A stretch of 64,000 nt of DNA from Bacteroides ndongoniae (GTDB taxonomy: Bacteria; Bacteroidota; Bacteroidia; Bacteroidales; Bacteroidaceae), in NCBI RefSeq assembly GCF_900108345.1, contig NZ_FNVV01000012.1, positions 124,001 to 188,000 on the forward strand. The letters are read 5' to 3'. Both the position numbers and the translations under genes were made by a program. The notes under the pieces were generated by a model. The model did not search any database and was not told the DNA's origin. It saw only the letters and a list, made by a program, of their open reading frames with translations. Shown here one piece after another: positions 62,139-64,000 of this stretch; position 1 is the first letter of the stretch, and every line of letters begins with the position of its first letter.

Positions 62139-63647
62139 ATGAAAAATAAACTAATATTGATCATTTGGGGGCTTGTTCTTTTTTCACTTCCCACCATTCA
62201 AGCTCAAAATGTGTTCATGACAATAGATGAGCAAACTGAATTGCAACGTTACATAGACCTTGGAGGCAAAGCATCTGCTGTATTCGTATCTTCTATGGAG
62301 GACTTGGTCATCGTATCAAACAAAAAGGAAGATAAGTTTACACAAAAGAAAAACGGCCAAATGTATGAATACGAAACTCAGATTGATATTTCAGATGGTG
62401 ATAGAACTTTCAAGGTTATGCGTAAAAATACTGCATTAACTGCAGAAGTAAAGAAAATATTTACTAAAAAGAACCAACGCTATTATTTTAAGGTTGAAGC
62501 CGTAGCCAATCCTATCATTTTGAATGAGCAGGGTGGTAGAGCAGAAGCTTATCTGGTTGATGGCAAAGCATGCGTAGAGTTTACAACAGCAATAGAAAAT
62601 TTAAAGGTGAAACATCCTCAAGGACTACCTTGCACCATCCAACATTCTAAATCGGAAGCTGGTGCTTATGTTACATCGGTTATTATAGACATGGTCGTTT
62701 TTGATAAGCTCCGCAATGCCATGAACAAAGCAACTGAAGAATATAACACACAAGATGAAAAGATCCAAAAAATGGGAGAAAAAGGAATAGAAATTCCCGA
62801 AACAGAATGGCAAAAGCTTGATGAGCTACAGAAAAAAGCAGATGCGGCCGATGTTGCTTTCAATTCAATCTCCTCACTCACAGTATACACTGATAATTCT
62901 AACTACCTAACCGTATCAATCAGAGATTTATCTGTAAAGCAGAAATTATTATACGGTATTCTTCCATTGCTCGAAAAAGTTGAAATCTATAACCGTAGTT
63001 ATGATCAATATGTAGGCAGCGCACAACAAGCTGAGAAAAGCCGAAAATTCAACACAGCACAGGAATTTTACGAACAAGGAGCAAATGCCACTGATGCAAC
63101 CGAAGAAGAAAAGTCTGCATGTCGAGCCAAAGCCTTGGAAATGAAAGAATGTGCAGGTTATTGGAACATGGCCAACCAAGTCTTGAAGAAACTTAAAGAA
63201 CTTCAAGGACAGGGAGGTAGAGCCGATTATGGAATGATTGAAGAATGTTATGAAGTAGCCATAGCTAACTATGAATCTCTATACAAAATACGAAACGATG
63301 AAGAATTCCAAAGACGAGCCACCGTATTGAAAAATGCATTAGACAGACTTGGGTTAGTTATAGAAGGTAACGTTGTCAAAACCGACATGAAACAAGGGCG
63401 TTTGCTTGAAGAACCAGCTACGGACGTATCCATTTACGCATGCACAAGCGGGTTTAATAAAGACATGAGAAAAGGAAAACACGGAACATATATAGGTAGA
63501 GTGGACGCAAAAGGAAATTTCCACGTACAAGTAGACCGATATGTTTATGCCGGCCTCCTATTTGTGCCTGATGATGGTAAAAATAATACTTGGGTTTCAC
63601 TTCATGAACGAAAACACCTGAAAACAAAAGTAAGAATAAAAGAATAA
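62139..63647 (+). CDS. Secreted helical protein, possibly with TPR-like repeats
   Basis: 502 residues from the ATG at 62139, which directly precedes the signal peptide (MKNKLILIIWG... ending IQAQ); the ATG at 62127 would add four residues. The N-terminal 190 residues look beta-rich, then a coiled-coil stretch (NAMNKATEEYNTQDEKIQKMGEKG) and helical repeats with TPR-like spacing follow (AEKSRKFNTAQEFYEQGANATDA; MIEECYEVAIANYESLYKI). A final beta domain (VSIYACTSGFNKDMRKGKHGTYIGRV...FHVQV) ends the chain. No named family is recognised. Confidence 0.73.
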   Translation: MKNKLILIIWGLVLFSLPTIQAQNVFMTIDEQTELQRYIDLGGKASAVFVSSMEDLVIVSNKKEDKFTQKKNGQMYEYETQIDISDGDRTFKVMRKNTALTAEVKKIFTKKNQRYYFKVEAVANPIILNEQGGRAEAYLVDGKACVEFTTAIENLKVKHPQGLPCTIQHSKSEAGAYVTSVIIDMVVFDKLRNAMNKATEEYNTQDEKIQKMGEKGIEIPETEWQKLDELQKKADAADVAFNSISSLTVYTDNSNYLTVSIRDLSVKQKLLYGILPLLEKVEIYNRSYDQYVGSAQQAEKSRKFNTAQEFYEQGANATDATEEEKSACRAKALEMKECAGYWNMANQVLKKLKELQGQGGRADYGMIEECYEVAIANYESLYKIRNDEEFQRRATVLKNALDRLGLVIEGNVVKTDMKQGRLLEEPATDVSIYACTSGFNKDMRKGKHGTYIGRVDAKGNFHVQVDRYVYAGLLFVPDDGKNNTWVSLHERKHLKTKVRIKE

Positions 63648-63674
63648 CAATTGTCTAACTAAATATCTACAAAA

Positions 63675-64000
63675 ATGAAACGTTTAATTAATTTAATGCT
63701 ATTGGTTCTTGCAATAGCAGTGGCTGCACCTACTTCTATGCAAGCCCAAAAGAAAAAAGAAAAAAAAGAAAAAAAGGCAAAGAAAGAGTTTGTCTGGGAA
63801 CTGCCAGAACTTACTAAAAACAAGGATTTCGACAAATATCTCCTTACCTGCGATACGCTAAACAACCGAATTCGCGCATATTGTGACAGCATTGTCTTTT
63901 ATGAAGTGAAGAAAATCCAAGAGACAGATGCTAATGGCAATGTCATAATGGACGAAAACGGAAAACCCAAAGAAATTTATGCCGTAGTAGATAATGAAAA
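63675..64000 (+). CDS. Secreted Lys-rich protein, N-terminal part (continues beyond window)
   Basis: Open from the ATG at 63675 to the window edge, 108 codons. Signal peptide ending near SMQAQ, then a Lys/Glu-rich stretch (KKKEKKEKKAKKEF) and LPELTKNKDFDKYLLTCDTLNNRIRAYCDS. It is 27 nt after the preceding gene and belongs to the same operon, which therefore extends outside the window. No family can be assigned from the fragment. Confidence 0.72.
   Translation, partial: MKRLINLMLLVLAIAVAAPTSMQAQKKKEKKEKKAKKEFVWELPELTKNKDFDKYLLTCDTLNNRIRAYCDSIVFYEVKKIQETDANGNVIMDENGKPKEIYAVVDNE

Overview
The window looks like a chromosomal segment of a gut Bacteroides (order Bacteroidales). Four things support this: many exact copies of the Bacteroidetes -7 promoter motif TAnnTTTG; a large number of lipoproteins from Bacteroides-typical families (DUF4493, PCMD, DUF4251, Omp28, BACON, DUF6565); core genes in Bacteroidales form; and an IS1380-family insertion sequence. 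The species cannot be fixed from sequence alone. No rRNA, tRNA or CRISPR array was seen.

Layout. 1-4 kb: the 3' end of a catalase gene, two lipoproteins (one a nitroreductase), typA and rpsO. 4-15 kb: an AraC regulator divergent from a run of seven envelope genes, namely five DUF4493 lipoproteins, some carrying C-terminal PCMD domains, plus one PCMD lipoprotein and one beta-barrel. 15-19.5 kb: small envelope proteins, a 2-hydroxyacid dehydrogenase-like protein without its usual catalytic residues, and a DUF418 membrane protein. 19.5-24.4 kb: an XRE-cupin regulator, a family 8 polysaccharide lyase and an acyl-CoA synthetase. 24.8-26.4 kb: a complete IS1380-family element with terminal inverted repeats and a 5-bp target duplication. 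26.8-34 kb: a large lipoprotein, then a TlpA / DUF6029 / Omp28 / zinc metalloprotease operon, then luxS. 34.7-36.5 kb: a MITE-like inverted-repeat element, a three-gene DUF3791/DUF3990 toxin-antitoxin-like cassette and 22-nt tandem repeats. 36.5-51.1 kb: mostly housekeeping genes (comM, xerD, aroQ, pyk, rbfA, LolC/E-like, yfhO, mtnN), with palindromic intergenic elements.

51.1-64 kb is the most unusual part. A 1.2-kb gene-poor interval holds another 22-nt repeat array, a cluster of ACGTGAAA/TTTCACGT motifs, and a locus of about 426 nt with a promoter, long-range complementary helices and an intrinsic terminator, which I interpret as a large structured non-coding RNA. A 35-codon ORF follows, and the interval is flanked by inverted repeats. 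Immediately downstream begins a tightly packed operon of at least nine genes that runs off the window. It encodes a small membrane protein; two tandem tubulin/FtsZ-like paralogues, one with intact glycine-rich nucleotide loops and one shortened with both loops destroyed; a zinc-ribbon/TM/Big2/MORN protein; and at least five secreted proteins of unknown function. The likeliest reading is a cytoskeleton-to-envelope (membrane-remodelling or defence-like) system paired with a structured RNA. That functional link is inference from position.
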